From Petrolisthes cinctipes (Eukaryota; Arthropoda; Malacostraca; Decapoda; Porcellanidae): a DNA stretch of 64,000 nt. The notes beneath the pieces were generated by a model. The model was not told the origin of the DNA. It saw only the letters and a list, made by a program, of their open reading frames with translations, and made no database searches. Below are positions 10,091 through 21,714 of the stretch, in pieces. Both the position numbers and the translations under genes were made by a program. The stretch is from NCBI GenBank assembly GCA_033782935.1, contig JAWQEG010000506.1, positions 2,372,501-2,436,500 on the forward strand. Reading direction: 5' to 3'. How positions within the stretch are numbered: position 1 is the first letter of the stretch; every line of letters starts with the position of its first letter.

Positions 10091-10966
10091 TCACAGACAC
10101 ACACACATATGTACGTTTATTACACACACACACAAACACATGTACGTTTATTACACACACTCACATGTAAGTTTATTACACACATATGTACGTTTATTAC
10201 ACACACTCACATGTAAGTTTATTACACACATATGTACGTTTATTACACACACACATGTACGTTTATTACACACATATGTACGTTTTATTAAACACACGTG
10301 TATGTTTATTACACACACATATGTACGTTTATTACACGCAACCACACATGTACGTTTAATACACACACACACACATGTACGTTTATTACACACACACATG
10401 TACGTTTATTACACACACACACATGTACGTTTATTACACACACATCTGTACGTTTATTACACACATCTGTACGTTTATTACACACACATACGTACTTTTA
10501 TTACACACACACACGTGTACGTTTATTACACACACACACATGTTCGTTTATTACACACACTCACATATGTATGTTTATTACACACACACACATGTACGTT
10601 TATTACACACACATATGTACGTTTATTACACACACATGTACGTTTATTACACACACATGTACGTTTATTACACACATATGTACGTTTATTACACACACAC
10701 ATATGTACGTTTATTACACACATTTGTACATTTATTACACACATGTATGTTTATTACACACACACATGTACGTTTATTACACACACACACACATTGGTAT
10801 GTTTATTAAACACACACTTGTACGTTTATTACACACACACACACATTTGTATGTTAATTATACACACACATATATGTACGTATATTACACACACATATAC
10901 ATTTATTATACACACACATATACGTTTATTACACACACACAACACAAATGTGCGTGTACATGTGTG
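10091..10966 (+). repeat. AC-rich minisatellite, unit about 18-25 bp
   Basis: About 40 units of (AC)n followed by ATGTACGTTTATT make up roughly 870 bp. Length differences lie in the AC run. The open frames across it (THVRLLHT and MYVYYTHT repeats) are products of the repeat and are not genes. On the minus strand each unit carries AATAAA. Confidence 0.9.
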
Positions 10967-11435
10967 TGTGTGAAATAGTTTACACACACACATACACACC
11001 AGCATGACACACAGGTATCTCAGTGAGTGTGTGTGTGTGTTTTCTGACTGTGTGTGTGTGTCAAAAAACATACTTGTAGTAAGGCTTAAAAAATTGGGTT
11101 GAGATGTTTCAAGTTTATACATTTTTTGCTTCAAAGCGTGTATGAAGCAGATATTTTTTTAAAAAGGCACCACCTTGTTTAAGCCATACTACAGCTACCC
11201 CAATGCCTGGGCCAGGTCCATGACTGATATCTAGGGTGAATAGCTTGGACATGACACCCATATGTATGACATGGTCATGACTGGTCTCAGTAAAATTTTT
11301 AAATAAAAGCAAACGTCTAACTGTTATAATGGTTCTGGCTGTATATCATTGAAAACATCTCTCACTATGATCATAATTTAATGAAATTGCTCGCTAAACT
11401 ATAAAATGTCTCCTTAGTCCTTATTCAAATAGGCA

Positions 11436-11468
11436 TGTTTCCCGGGCAACGCCAGGTACCTCCGCTAG
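11436..11468 (+). mobile_element. Helitron-like 3' terminus
   Basis: A short GC-rich hairpin (CCCGGGCAACGCCAGG) is followed 8 bp later by CTAG and then T, the CTRR|T arrangement at Helitron 3' ends. The 5' end (TC) could not be placed and there is no Rep/helicase coding sequence, so at most it is a non-autonomous or truncated element. Confidence 0.45.
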
Positions 11469-12569
11469 TAGTTTATATGTGTCGCAAATGCATAGCAATC
11501 ATAACACAACTATCCTAATTGATTAAATTTTTTTTTATCCGCTAGGTGTACAGCGGCCATATGCACGTGGACGGCCAATCACTATGCTTGATTAATGCAG
11601 CTCAATTTCAACGGCCTATCAGTGTGTACTGCGCTGGATTAATGCGCCTCAATTTCAAATTCATTACAATGGCTTCCCTTTGTACCAAGTGTCCGTCTGT
11701 CATCGAACGTATTCATTAGCGTTGATTTGAGAATAACGAAGCCAGTTTAGACTTTTTATGTGCCCACGGAGTGTTACCATCGTCGGTGAACTGCCCCACG
11801 TGTACTAAGGCCTGTATTTATCAACGGGAGAAGCTTCTCTTACGGTGTACAGGATAGTACCAATCCAAGATAGCCACAGAGTGTTTACATCCAGGCCCCG
11901 TAGATTGCTAATGTTAGGTGCCGGTAGTTTTCTGCGATCTTGATTAGGTCAGGTCAGGTCTACCTAATTCTATTTAATGTGTTATAGGGTTTTTCAGACG
12001 AATCTGTAGTTCAAATCTTACTAAAATGAGTGTCTTTGGAGATTGGGTGGTGGGGACAAACAAACACACTCATTTGCAATGGATGTGAACAACAGATTCT
12101 TTAAAAACACAATACAAATTATTTCATTCTGAAAACCTCGTGTCGTAAAGACATTATGGACAAGTGCCCGTATATTACCAAAACATTAAATCTTTTCATT
12201 TCAAGATGATTCTCTCCCAAAAAAGAGGGAGGCGTGATTCCACAGTTTTACCGGTTCTTTCTTGTTTTGAATGATTTCGTGTTAACTGTACATAGATTCA
12301 TAAGAAATGATACAAGTCACAACAATGGAAAATTAGGGATTACCTTATTCATCTTAATTAAGGGTTGTGGGAAACCAGCTACAAATACACAACGGGATTT
12401 CCTCACAATTATGTCAGAAATTATAGAACCATAAAAAAAAATAGTAATGCTTAAGAAAAGTCACAAATGGAAAACACAACACAACTTTGTCAAAACCTTT
12501 TTGTAGATAATCTATTATTGCCTGATTTTTTAATGTTCAAATATAAAGGCGACATTGCATAATGACCAT

Positions 12570-12702
12570 GGGCCGTATTCAAGAACCTTAGTGGTGCATA
12601 TGATGGTGTGGTACAGGTACGATGGCTCTGTTGTTTGTCTATGGAGCCGTGGTACAGGTACCATGCCATGATATGCACCATAACGTTCTTGAATATGGCC
12701 CC
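12570..12702. mobile_element. Small foldback MITE
   Basis: GGGCCGTATTCAAGAACC...GGTGCATAT pairs with ATATGCACCATAACGTTCTT and GAATATGGCCC. The inner arms (GGTACAGGTACGATGGCTC) pair too, so nearly all of the 133 bp folds back. Confidence 0.65.
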
Positions 12703-13561
12703 ATGTTTGATCCAACGTTTCCCACCAAGTGGCTGTACTGAGGTGTAAAACAAGTAAATTAATGCATTAAATAGTTAATATTTATATGTACAGTTGTGGC
12801 ACAAAGTACTTGATCAGGGTGTAAGAGAAGGTCTGGTCAAGGATTATGTACCTAACCAAAGCTCATTTAGACCAAGGTAAACTATCGAACTCAAACATGA
12901 GCAAAAATAGAGAAAAATAAAACATAAGTTAGTAAAAATGCACTGCAGCTTGGGAAATGACAACCACCAATCAATATATGAAGGAAACTGGTGATTAACT
13001 TCGTTTTCCATGGCTCATCTTAACTATTACCAAAACGATATATAAAAATTAAGTATAAAAAGGATAATGTACTGTAGTTACGAAGAGCAACAGAACAGAA
13101 GATGAAGTTTCTTGTAAATTTCCTTCATATTTTTGTTTGTGGATGTTTCTGCTTTAATTAAAAAATAACCCCTGACAAAGTATTTTGACCATATTTTGAT
13201 TCCCTGTATATTTACCCACGTTCACCATAGGTTAGGTTAAGTTAGATAAAATCGGGCTAATTTTTAGAACATATAAACATCATCGATGTAATGTATTATT
13301 TAAACCTAGCCTCATGGAGGAATATCAAACATGGTCAAAATGCAATATCCACCTTACATTTCAATATATTAAATCAAGGAATGATGAAATATCCAAAGGA
13401 AGGGTAATTATAAAGTATATTGTCGATTTCTATATATGATGTGTCTATCGTCTTTACCCACTAATTTATACCATTCTAAAACACTTTTCTTCTAAGGCAT
13501 TTTAATTGGAAATTACCCATTTTCAAGATAGGGCATATTCAAATGGGGCATTTTTTAATTA

Positions 13562-13742
13562 GCCTGACCTTACCCGACTTTACCCAACCTAACCTAGACT
13601 GCAGCAGACTACCGAGACCTAACCTGGGCAAACTATTGGGACTTTACCTGGGCAAACTATTGGGACCTTACCTGGGCAAACTATCGTCAACTAACCGTGG
13701 TAAAGTACCGGGACATGAACGGGGGAACCTACCGAGACAATA
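13562..13742 (+). repeat. 24-bp minisatellite
   Basis: Units such as ACCTGGGCAAACTATTGGGA repeat about seven to eight times, decaying towards the right. An open frame across it (GKLLGLYLGKLLGPYLGK) is a repeat artefact. It is copied at about 21775-21955. Confidence 0.8.
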
Positions 13743-13744
13743 AC

Positions 13745-13985
13745 GCTGACCAAATATAAATATAGAAAATTGAATATCCAAGCCAAGTTTTGAAATGATG
13801 ACCATTCAAAAATATCGAAAATTGATAAACCGAGCCAAGTTTTGACACAATATTTCGTAAATCTCGGGGGGGGGGGATATCTAAGATCTTGGGATTTGTG
13901 CATATCTTGGGAAAATTCCACGAAATTAGGGGAAATTCAATTGATCATATAAAACCAATAAGGTAGTGAATTTTTAATATCAAAC
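13745..13985 (+). repeat. Dispersed repeat, second copy
   Basis: Same family as 3424-3662 (GCTGACCAAATATAAATATA start, GTGCATATCTTGGGAAAATT core). The duplicated copy near 21965-22205 has a longer G-run. Confidence 0.7.
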
Positions 13986-14307
13986 TATAGTCCATTCCAA
14001 TTAGAAAATCGGCTCCAATTTGTACGAACACATTGGTAGAGGTGGTACTCCTGCTACCGTTCAAAAAATATTTATAATTCTTCACTTAGCGCACCTATTA
14101 CATAATCTCGGAAAATTTGGTTTATATCATTGGATTAAGCAGTAATTGTACAACTATAATACAATTATTAAAACTTTGGAGGGTAAAAAATAAAGTTATT
14201 ACAGCTAATATAAGTGAGAATATAAACTTATGGTTTATACAATGTTTTGCTTATCATTGGTATTTGCAGCAATTATGAAAGTAATTCTTGAATAAAACAA
14301 TAAAATC

Positions 14308-14345
14308 AATTTTTGTAGGATATTTATAAATATCCTACAAAAATT
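14308..14345. repeat. Perfect 38-bp palindrome
   Basis: The 19-base arm AATTTTTGTAGGATATTTA is followed directly by its exact reverse complement, with no spacer. It is copied unchanged at 22528-22565. Confidence 0.85.
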
Positions 14346-14479
14346 TATTTTTTTCTGAGTTACTCATGGTCTAGCTTTTCAGAGAAAATATGACACTATT
14401 GACACTTACTATACTCTCACCATTATTTTACCTTTATTTTGTCCCATTTGCAAATATCCTTTACATTGTTATAAGTCAT

Positions 14480-14622
14480 GGTACAAAGGGCCCTAGACAA
14501 GAACATATCCGGTCCCAATGCCCGTTGCTCGGGGTATGAAGCCAATACATTTTATATGGCTATCATATCCCGGGCATCGGGACCAGATGATGTTTTCTTG
14601 TCTACGTCCCAAAGGGCCATGG
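14480..14622. mobile_element. Foldback MITE next to exon b1
   Basis: Arms GGCCCTAGACAAGAACAT/GGTCCCAATGCCCG and their inverses enclose a short loop, forming an imperfect hairpin of about 140 bp. It is copied at about 22700-22842. Confidence 0.6.
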
Positions 14623-14845
14623 TATTGATAATGGCAAAGTACAAAAACAATGGCTCTAGCTGTAGGGTGTCTCGAGTCATTGTACTGTTACCACACCATT
14701 GTATGCAAGATTATTCATGGTCTTGATAATGGCTTTGTGCCAGTACGGTGGTTTTGTTCTCTGTCTATGGGATTATTATATGTATATGAGCAAATGCTTA
14801 TAATCTTGTGACATATTCAGTCTAATATATTTTTGTGATTTTCAG

Positions 14846-15133
14846 GTGGGATGACAATGAAGCAGAGAGCTGATGACCCATCAAATACTGCCATGATAAA
14901 TGTAGAAACTGAAAAGATTGAGAAAGAAGAGGGAATAAAGGTTATAGAAGGGGAGGTCTCGGTTAAAGGCAAAGGGGAGGAAATGAAAAAGGAGAAAGAG
15001 GGTGAAGTCACAGGTAATGGCAAAGTAAGGCGTGATGAAAAATTGAAGGAAGAGCAGAAGAAGGAAAAGGAAGACAGGGAAGTCTCGGTTAAAAGTAAAG
15101 TAGTGGAAAAGAAAGCAGGAGAGGAAAAGGATG
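14846..15133 (+). CDS. Exon b1, Lys/Glu-rich linker (phase 1-1)
   Basis: The acceptor TTTTGTGATTTTCAG precedes 14846 and a GTGAAT donor follows 15133. The 288 nt keep frame. Joined to exon a1 the junction codon is GGT, and the exon reads GGMTMKQRADDPSNTAMINV, then a highly charged stretch with two copies of EVSVK (GEVSVKGKGEEMKKE and REVSVKSKVVEKKAG). It has no known domain and is probably a disordered linker between CENP-C-like motifs. The last base (G) joined to exon a2 gives GCA, again in frame, so a-b-a-b splicing is possible. Alternatively the frame runs through the donor to TAA at 15211-15213 with an AATAAA at 15288, making this a last exon. Confidence 0.5.
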
Positions 15134-16437
15134 GTGAATCTTTATATTTCATATGTTGTATTGTTTTGTTATTATATACAGTAGGATATGACAAGATTTC
15201 CCACATCCCTTAAGATAATTACTGTAATCTCCTGTTTACCACTGTTTTCATGGGTATGTATTTTACCATTTTTTAAAATCTGTGTACAATAAACCCAGAA
15301 TCTTTCAAAACAGAGGAAAATTGCTAGTGCTAGAAAATAGATATATTTTCAGACTTCCACATGTGTGAGCTATTCAGACAAAAAACAGTAATTTTTACTG
15401 TTTTTCGTATGATTCATATGAATTGAAACGTCAATATGTTACAGGAATATCCTGTTTTAGCCATATCCCATTACCCCAACATTTTGGGTAGGGGAAAGCA
15501 TATGTGGTGATGTAAACAGCAATTATTAAATGTGAAATGATAGAAAATCTGAAAATCCAATTTAAAATTTACAATGCGAAATGAAAGTAACACAACAATT
15601 TGAAAGCTCGAGCAAACTTTTGAAATTAACCTGACCTGACCTAGCTGAATTGTATACAGTATATCTGGGTGAAAGCAGACTATCGGGATGTAACCGGGGC
15701 AGGCTACCGGAAGCTAACCAGGGAACACTACCAGAATTGAATGCCAAAACAAGATATATCCACAATGTATAAATATAATAATCACATTAACGACATGAGA
15801 AAAATTTAGAAAACCCATATTTTGTCTGACTGGGGAGGCCATATTCAGATTGGGGCATATTTCCCTTATATGAGAGTTGTGCAAAGTATGATCTATAAAA
15901 AATCAGTGAAAATTCAACCCAGATCATGTACAGTTGCCAAAATAAAAAAAGCGACAAATCTTGATGGAACTTAAACCATAGTAATATCCACAACTATTTA
16001 TAGGGACTATAAGCATATATAACAGAAGGAAATATACATATCTTTCTGTAATACATAATTATGATCCCTACAAACAACTATGAACATTAATATATTTAAT
16101 GTTCTATCAATAGTTGTTGCAACTCCTTTTTTGGCAACTGTACATCATACGGATAATTTGATACTTCGTATAAGTGTAACTCAGAAATACCAAAAAAAAT
16201 ATAGGATAACAAGGGTTCCGTATAATCTGATAGTAAAGTTAAATCCCCTCAATTTCCATTGGGTTTATAGGTGTGTAATATATAAAGGGTTTACTGTACA
16301 GTGTACACACATTCATTACAAACAGTGCAATATACACCCATAACACCAGTGGAATTCAAAGCATTACTGTACTGTACTTTAATGTTACTGTATATTCCTT
16401 CTACTATGTTCTCTGTGTAACCTTTTCTCATCCTCAG
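15134..16437. other. Intergenic or intron sequence between exons b1 and a2
   Basis: AT-rich sequence with a degenerate relative of the 24-bp minisatellite (about 15628-15740, CTATCGGGATGTAACCGGGG) and no supported gene. If a-b-a-b splicing holds, it is a 1.3-kb intron ending at TTTTCTCATCCTCAG. Confidence 0.5.
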
Positions 16438-16671
16438 CAACAACCATGGATGACTCAGCCGGCCAACGTCGGTCTCAGCGACGAAGAATCAGGCCCTTAA
16501 GATACTGGGATTTTGAGGAGGAGGGAGATGTGGAACCGGGAGACATCAACTACAACTTAAATAAGTTATCAAGACTTATCAGCAGAAGCACAGGGAAAGG
16601 GACGAAGAGGAAGGTGGATAAAAAGAAAGTGGATAAGCCTGGGAAGAAAGAAAATATTTGTGTGCGTTCTG
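16438..16671 (+). CDS. Exon a2 with intact CENP-C-like motif
   Basis: Duplicate of exon a1 with the same splice signals and length (234 nt). Here the motif is complete: QRRSQRRRIRPLRYW, matching RRSxRxxxxPxxYW at every fixed position, followed by DFEEEGDVEPGDINYN. It differs from a1 by a few residues (SRS to QRR, EKE to EEE, KEK to KEN). The upstream partner is exon b1 and the downstream partner is b2. The intact nucleosome-contact Arg pair contrasts with a1, where the first Arg is Ser. Confidence 0.58.
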
Positions 16672-17272
16672 GTGAGTCATTGGTCATTATGTATATATGT
16701 TGTGTGCGCAGTGAGGGTTAGTAGTTGTGTGTGTACAGTGAGGTTTACTTGTGTGTGTGTGTGTGCGCACGAGCAGTGATGGTCACTTGGTGTGTGTGTA
16801 TGTATGTACAGTGACCAAGAGTTGTCATGTGTGTGTGTGTACAGCAGTGAGTGTCAATTTTTCAGTTGTGTGTGTGTACTGTGAGTCTCAGTTGTTGATG
16901 TTTGTGTGTACATTGAATGTCAATTGTTGAGGTGTGTGTGTCAATTGTTAAAGGTGTGTGTGTACAGTGAACATCTATTGTCGTGTGTTATGTGTATGTT
17001 TGTATAGAGTGAGCATCAGTTGTGTGTGTGTGTCTGTACAGTGAGCATCAGATGTTGTGTGTGTGTGTGTGCAGTTAGTGTCAGTTTTTTAATTGTGTGT
17101 TTGTGTTCAGTGAGTGTCAGTTCATGTGTGTGGGTCTATACAGAGCCGTAGATATAGAGTTTGGCCAACTAGGTTCCAATCGAGCTGGTTGCTGATTGGT
17201 TGAACGGAGTAATTTGACACACTCGAGCCATGTTGTTACCCAACGTCATCCTCCCTATAGCCACAGTAAAAA

Positions 17273-19710
17273 ATGCCTTGTTGTGCAGCATGGGGTTGTT
17301 CAATACACCCAGGAATGGGCAAAACGATGCACAGGTTCCCAAGAGATACCCAGAAGAGGCAGCTTTGGGCAAATAAAGTCAAAAGACAAGATTGGAGCCC
17401 AAACATCAACTCGTTCCTCTGCTCGGTTAGTACAGTGCCAGCACTTACCATAGCTTTCTTTCAAACTTTTATATTCTTTTACGTAGTTTTATAAATTATT
17501 GTATATTTATTTAATTAACTTATCAGTGAATAGAAGCACCAACCCCAGAGGGATTATTTCTTCTATATATAGGCCTATATGTGTACCTTACTGTAACCTT
17601 ATAAGTAATCTCTCAATTATCCATCGTCGTGCTATCCGTTCTGCGACATTATCCGGCGCATGAAATCCTTATCTCCAGTCAGGTCCATTTGTGCTCATTA
17701 AAAAAATCAGCAAAATTCAATAGTCTACCATACACCAGCCACTTCTCCATACTCTGTATAACTTAGGGAAGATAAAGAAAATGGAGGTATTACAAATTTA
17801 GAGCACTAACTAGAGAATTTTTTATTTATTTTTTTTTAAGTGATATTTTCCATGCTACGAAAAACCCACTTTTTATAGACAGAAAGTATTTAATATGGAT
17901 GTTTCGGACGCAACTACCTCCCTCTTCAGCAGTACAGAGTTGAATGAAAGGAAATAAGTAGCTGACAGGGGAGGGAGGGACAAGGTGTGTTCTGATGACA
18001 GACAGACCTCACCTCACCTCACCCAAGGTCAGGTCAGGCCGGTTGGGTGGGGTGTGGTCTGTCTGTCACCTCACCTCACCTCACACAAGGTCAGGTCAGG
18101 CCAGTTGGGTGAGGTGTGGTCTGTCTGTCATCAGAACACACCTTGTCCCTCCCTCCCCCTGTCAGCTACTTATTTTCCTTTCATTCAACTCTGTACTGCT
18201 GAAGAGGGAGGTAGTTGCCTCCGAAACGTCCATATTAAATACTTTCTGTCTAAAAAAAAGTGGGTTTTTCTTAGCATGCTGCTCTTCACATCATTGTGTA
18301 TTACCACTCCATGATATTTTCCAATATAATAGCTAACAACACGAAAGGTTTTCACGTCATGTCAATGAATCTATTCACACGTGATAAACGTATATATGAG
18401 CACATTCCGTTAGAGGGATTTCGATCAAAAATGATTCTTTTTGGTGATTTTTTTTTTTCCAAAAAAATTCCAGGCGACAATTTATTTCAACAATTTCAGG
18501 TGAGGAATATTCCCATTTATGGCAGGGATAAAGGACTTTTGGTTCTATAGAAGTGTTGCTATATATCAGAGGATAGTCCACATAAAATCTTATGCTATTC
18601 TGAAACATAGGTTTTTTTTTGTTAATATTTTCCAATTTTTTTCAAAAAATTTGAGAAAAATATTTGTTGCTCGATTGCAATGAAAATTCGTCAGTATATG
18701 TAAAAACCAACGAGGATTATGATGGCAAAATGCTTTTGCTTCTAAAATTAACAGGAGCACAGATGGGGGTGAGAGTGGAGGCTCCCCTTAATGTTATTAG
18801 CATTGTGTGAGCCGGAAGGAGCTACGAGCGGGCGGAAAGGGGGGGGGGGGTAGCGATGCATTATCCGACTTTCGAAATTGTCCGACGTGGTCTCGGCTGC
18901 TATACGCCGGATAATTGAGAGATTACTATATACAGTACGTAATTTTTTAGTGTTAATTTTACCTTTAAAAAGTACTTATAGATTATTCCCATATTTTTAT
19001 ATGCTTGCACTGAAATAACAAAATAACATTAGCAATATAAAGAGCTCTTTAACATTGTAATTATACCAGTAGAAGTAGTACTGTATAACACTATATGAAG
19101 GTAATTGTTACTACTGATTTGTACTGTACCATACTGTATTTGGATTTTGTTATAACTGAAATATTTTATCTCTTACCCTCAAATAAGGGGTCTGTAGATG
19201 TCATATAAAACAAAATTTTCGAACCTTGATTCTTAGTTAAAAAAAAAAAAAACTTGTGTAGCACTTTAATTTCGTAGGGTACATAATAAAATATAAAAAG
19301 CCCCTCCAGGAATCTAATCACTTGCTTATCAAATGGCTCTAATTTAATGGAATACAGTAAGGTGAAAGTCATCACATTTGATACTAATTTAGGTTAGGTT
19401 AATTTAATCTGATATTCAATAGTTAATTCATATCTTGGTAATTTCAGCAGGAAAGATCAGGTTTATATAGTTTGATGTCTAATATATTGTATAGATCTAT
19501 TGGTTCTAATTAATTGTAATTTTTTTACAGGATCATTTTGATGATGGCCAGTATGAAAGTGAGCAAGTAGATAACCTTCTGGAGCAACTAATTCCTCCAA
19601 ACTATTCCAAGAGACAGGACACCATTATTTTTGTTCATCTGGTCCTGTTTCCTGGCATACCTGGAGGAATCAAGACACTCCAATGTAACAAAAATGGAGT
19701 ACCCCCTTAA
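17273..19710 (+). CDS. THAP-domain protein, two exons, second copy (110 aa)
   Basis: Exon 1 is 17273-17425 and exon 2 is 19531-19710. The predicted protein is the same as the copy at 6023 except for one Asn to Ile change in exon 1 (SPNNNS to SPNINS), outside the zinc ligands. Splice sites, the C2CH ligands and the stop codon are kept. Function as for the first copy: a DNA-binding THAP protein derived from a P-type transposase gene, possibly a repressor (inferred). Confidence 0.7.
17604..18927. mobile_element. TIR element nested in THAP intron, second copy
   Basis: Duplicate of 6354-7677, with the same AGTAATCTCTCAATTATCC ends and the same internal foldback (about 17852-18280). Confidence 0.6.
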
Positions 19711-20166
19711 GCATCATGATGTAAAATAAAATATGATTACTGTCTAACCATTTATTTTGCCTACAAAACTGTGACGTGTAATATAAGCTATGAGTGTGTC
19801 GGTCTACTTGCGTAACAACATGGCGCCTGGCCGATGGTTGGCCAAACTCTATATCTATGGCTCTGGGTCTATACAGTGAACATCAGATGTGTGTGTGTAT
19901 GTGTGTGTTCAGTTAGTGTCAATTATTTAGTTGTGTGTGTGTGTCTGTACAGTGAACATCAGTTGTGTGTGTGTGTACAGTGAGTATCAGTTGTGTGTGT
20001 GTGTACAGTGAGTATCAGTTGTGTGTTTTGTGTGTGCATCTTGTATACAGTGACAGCTCCATGACACAGTGGATTATGTCACAATATAGCTCATAACCTT
20101 ATAATGCTTTCACCATATTTCATACATTTCTTAGTTCATGTACAGTACGTCATTTCCTCATCTATA

Positions 20167-20928
20167 CACCTCGGTCTCATATAGAACGTTTTCACATAGA
20201 ACGAGCGACCAAAATATTAGCTTAAAATTATTTTTACAAAACGATTGCATCCATTTAGAACGGGTGGCAAAAATAAGTGAAGCAAATCTGAGGAGTTCTT
20301 ATACAAAACGAGCGAAATCATGATGAACGTGCCAGGAAATTATATCACTGGTGTCTGCGCAGTGTGGGTGAGTGTGTTCCCACCACTTCTCTCGCTCCTT
20401 CCAACCCCCCCCCCCCCTTAGTCTGCATTCACCCTAGCCTGCGTTGTGTGCGACTCGCTCGTTTTTGGTGATTACGAGTTAACCACCAGCTTCAACGCTC
20501 AGTCATGCTAGGTCGTGCATTTACAAAACGGAAGGCCATATCCTTCGATATAAAGAAGGAAGTTATTTCTCGGAAAGAGAAAGGAGAAGGAAACACCAGC
20601 ATATGGTTAAAAAAAGAAAACAGACGATGATCACGCGCTATCTCCCCCCTACCACCTCCACCACCACGGATGCCGCCGACTCGTCTCAGTCACACGAGTT
20701 GCCTGCAAAAACCTTAATACGAATTGTAATATGCCTTTTACATACATCCCTGTAGGATTAAGGCAAGAAAAACCTTAACAAGTATTTTATGTTAATTTCA
20801 GGGACAATTTTGGTGATTGATGGACTAATTGTAATTTTCCCCATAGGTTATGTGTATCACATAGAACGATTGCACATAAAACGACTTCTTTTATCGACCT
20901 ATTGGACGTTCTATTCGAGACCGAGGTG
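20167..20928 (+). mobile_element. pogo/Tigger-like deletion derivative, second copy
   Basis: Duplicate of 8912-9686 with TA on both sides and the same CACCTCGGTCTC ends. It is net 13 bp shorter, mainly from loss of one AGAACGATTCTTGTAT block near the left end. The transposase remnant (20505-20755) is kept with the same 41-codon N-terminal frame. Confidence 0.72.
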
Positions 20929-21340
20929 TACTATAAATGGTAAACCGTCTCTGTTTGTCCGCTTATAACTCGAAAACGGTTATACCTACATTCAAAACTC
21001 ATAAATATTCTGAATCTCCATCACCAGACGAAGGTTTTGGTATGACATAACTCGACGTGAAAATCACGTCATCTATAAATCCTCTAAAAAAAAACGATTG
21101 CACTCCCAAAACTATATATTCTGAATCAGCACCACTGGCAAAGGTTTTTGTGATGTAACTTGAAGTAAAAATTATGTTAAAATGTCAAATATTCTATATA
21201 TCGTTTAAAACCATACAGAAGAGCTCGAGCGGAAATTTTCCGTTCGAGCTGCTAAAATCGTGCGCCAAATGTACAGCAGCTCGAACGGATGAGAGAGAGA
21301 TGGTGACGTCACATGTGGGGTGTTATGATACATCACAGAC

Positions 21341-21714
21341 ACACACACATATGTACGTTTATTACACACACACACAAACACATGTACGTTTATTACACAC
21401 ACACATGTACGTTTATTACACACACATATGTACGTTTATTAGACACACACACACGTGTACGTTTATTACACACACACACATGTACGTTTATTACACACTC
21501 ACATATGTATGTTTACTACACACACACATGTACGTTTATTACACACACATATGTACGTTTATTACACACACACATGTACGTTTATTACACACACACATGT
21601 ACGTTTATTACACACATATGTACGTTTATTACACACACACATATGTACGTTTATTACACACATTTGTACATTTATTACACACATGTACGTTTATTACACA
21701 CACACATGTACGTT
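21341..21714 (+). repeat. AC-rich minisatellite, contracted copy
   Basis: Same unit as 10091-10966 but only about 17 units. It ends ATGTACGTTTT and runs straight into TAATTGGAAATTACC, which in unit 1 lies 2.7 kb further right. Confidence 0.88.

Larger units (their letters stand above)
10967..13561. other. Mostly unique AT-rich intron sequence, largely absent from unit 2
   Basis: Apart from a Helitron-like terminus (11436-11468), a foldback (12570-12702) and a two-fold imperfect direct repeat near 11565-11665 (GATTAATGCRSCTCAATTTC), no coding or structural feature is supported. The segment from about 10767 to 13502 has no counterpart in the second unit. Confidence 0.6.
5044..16299 (+). repeat. 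Large tandem duplication, unit 1 (11.26 kb)
   Basis: From GTGTACACAC at 5045 the sequence repeats at 16301 (offset 11,256 bp near the start, 11,250 bp at the P element). The units differ by scattered substitutions and short indels, so the duplication is recent. Unit 1 contains exon a1, the P-type element, the Tigger derivative, the AC minisatellite, a segment missing from unit 2 (about 10767-13502), and exon b1. Sequence left of 5044 does not match sequence left of 16300, which places the left border there. Confidence 0.9.
17141..19865 (+). mobile_element. P-superfamily THAP element, second copy
   Basis: Duplicate of 5891-8616 by the large tandem duplication, not an independent insertion, since it carries the same GGTCTATA duplication at 17133-17140 and 19866-19873. 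Its right TIR lacks the 2-bp AG insertion of the first copy, so both TIRs match over 29 bp with one mismatch. Confidence 0.78.

Noticed and set aside
10071..10978. Open frames of up to 300 codons over the AC minisatellite, both strands
   Set aside because: They consist only of the repeat translated (THVRLLHT, MYVYYTHT). Unit lengths vary with AC number and the contracted copy changes frame at will.
13562..13742. CRISPR array
   Set aside because: Contiguous decaying 24-bp units with no unique spacers, in a eukaryotic sequence. The same applies to the other minisatellites.
14817..15206. 129-codon minus-strand Ser/Phe-rich frame
   Set aside because: Antisense shadow of the Lys/Glu-rich exon b; it has no splice or family support. 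Same at 23037-23426.
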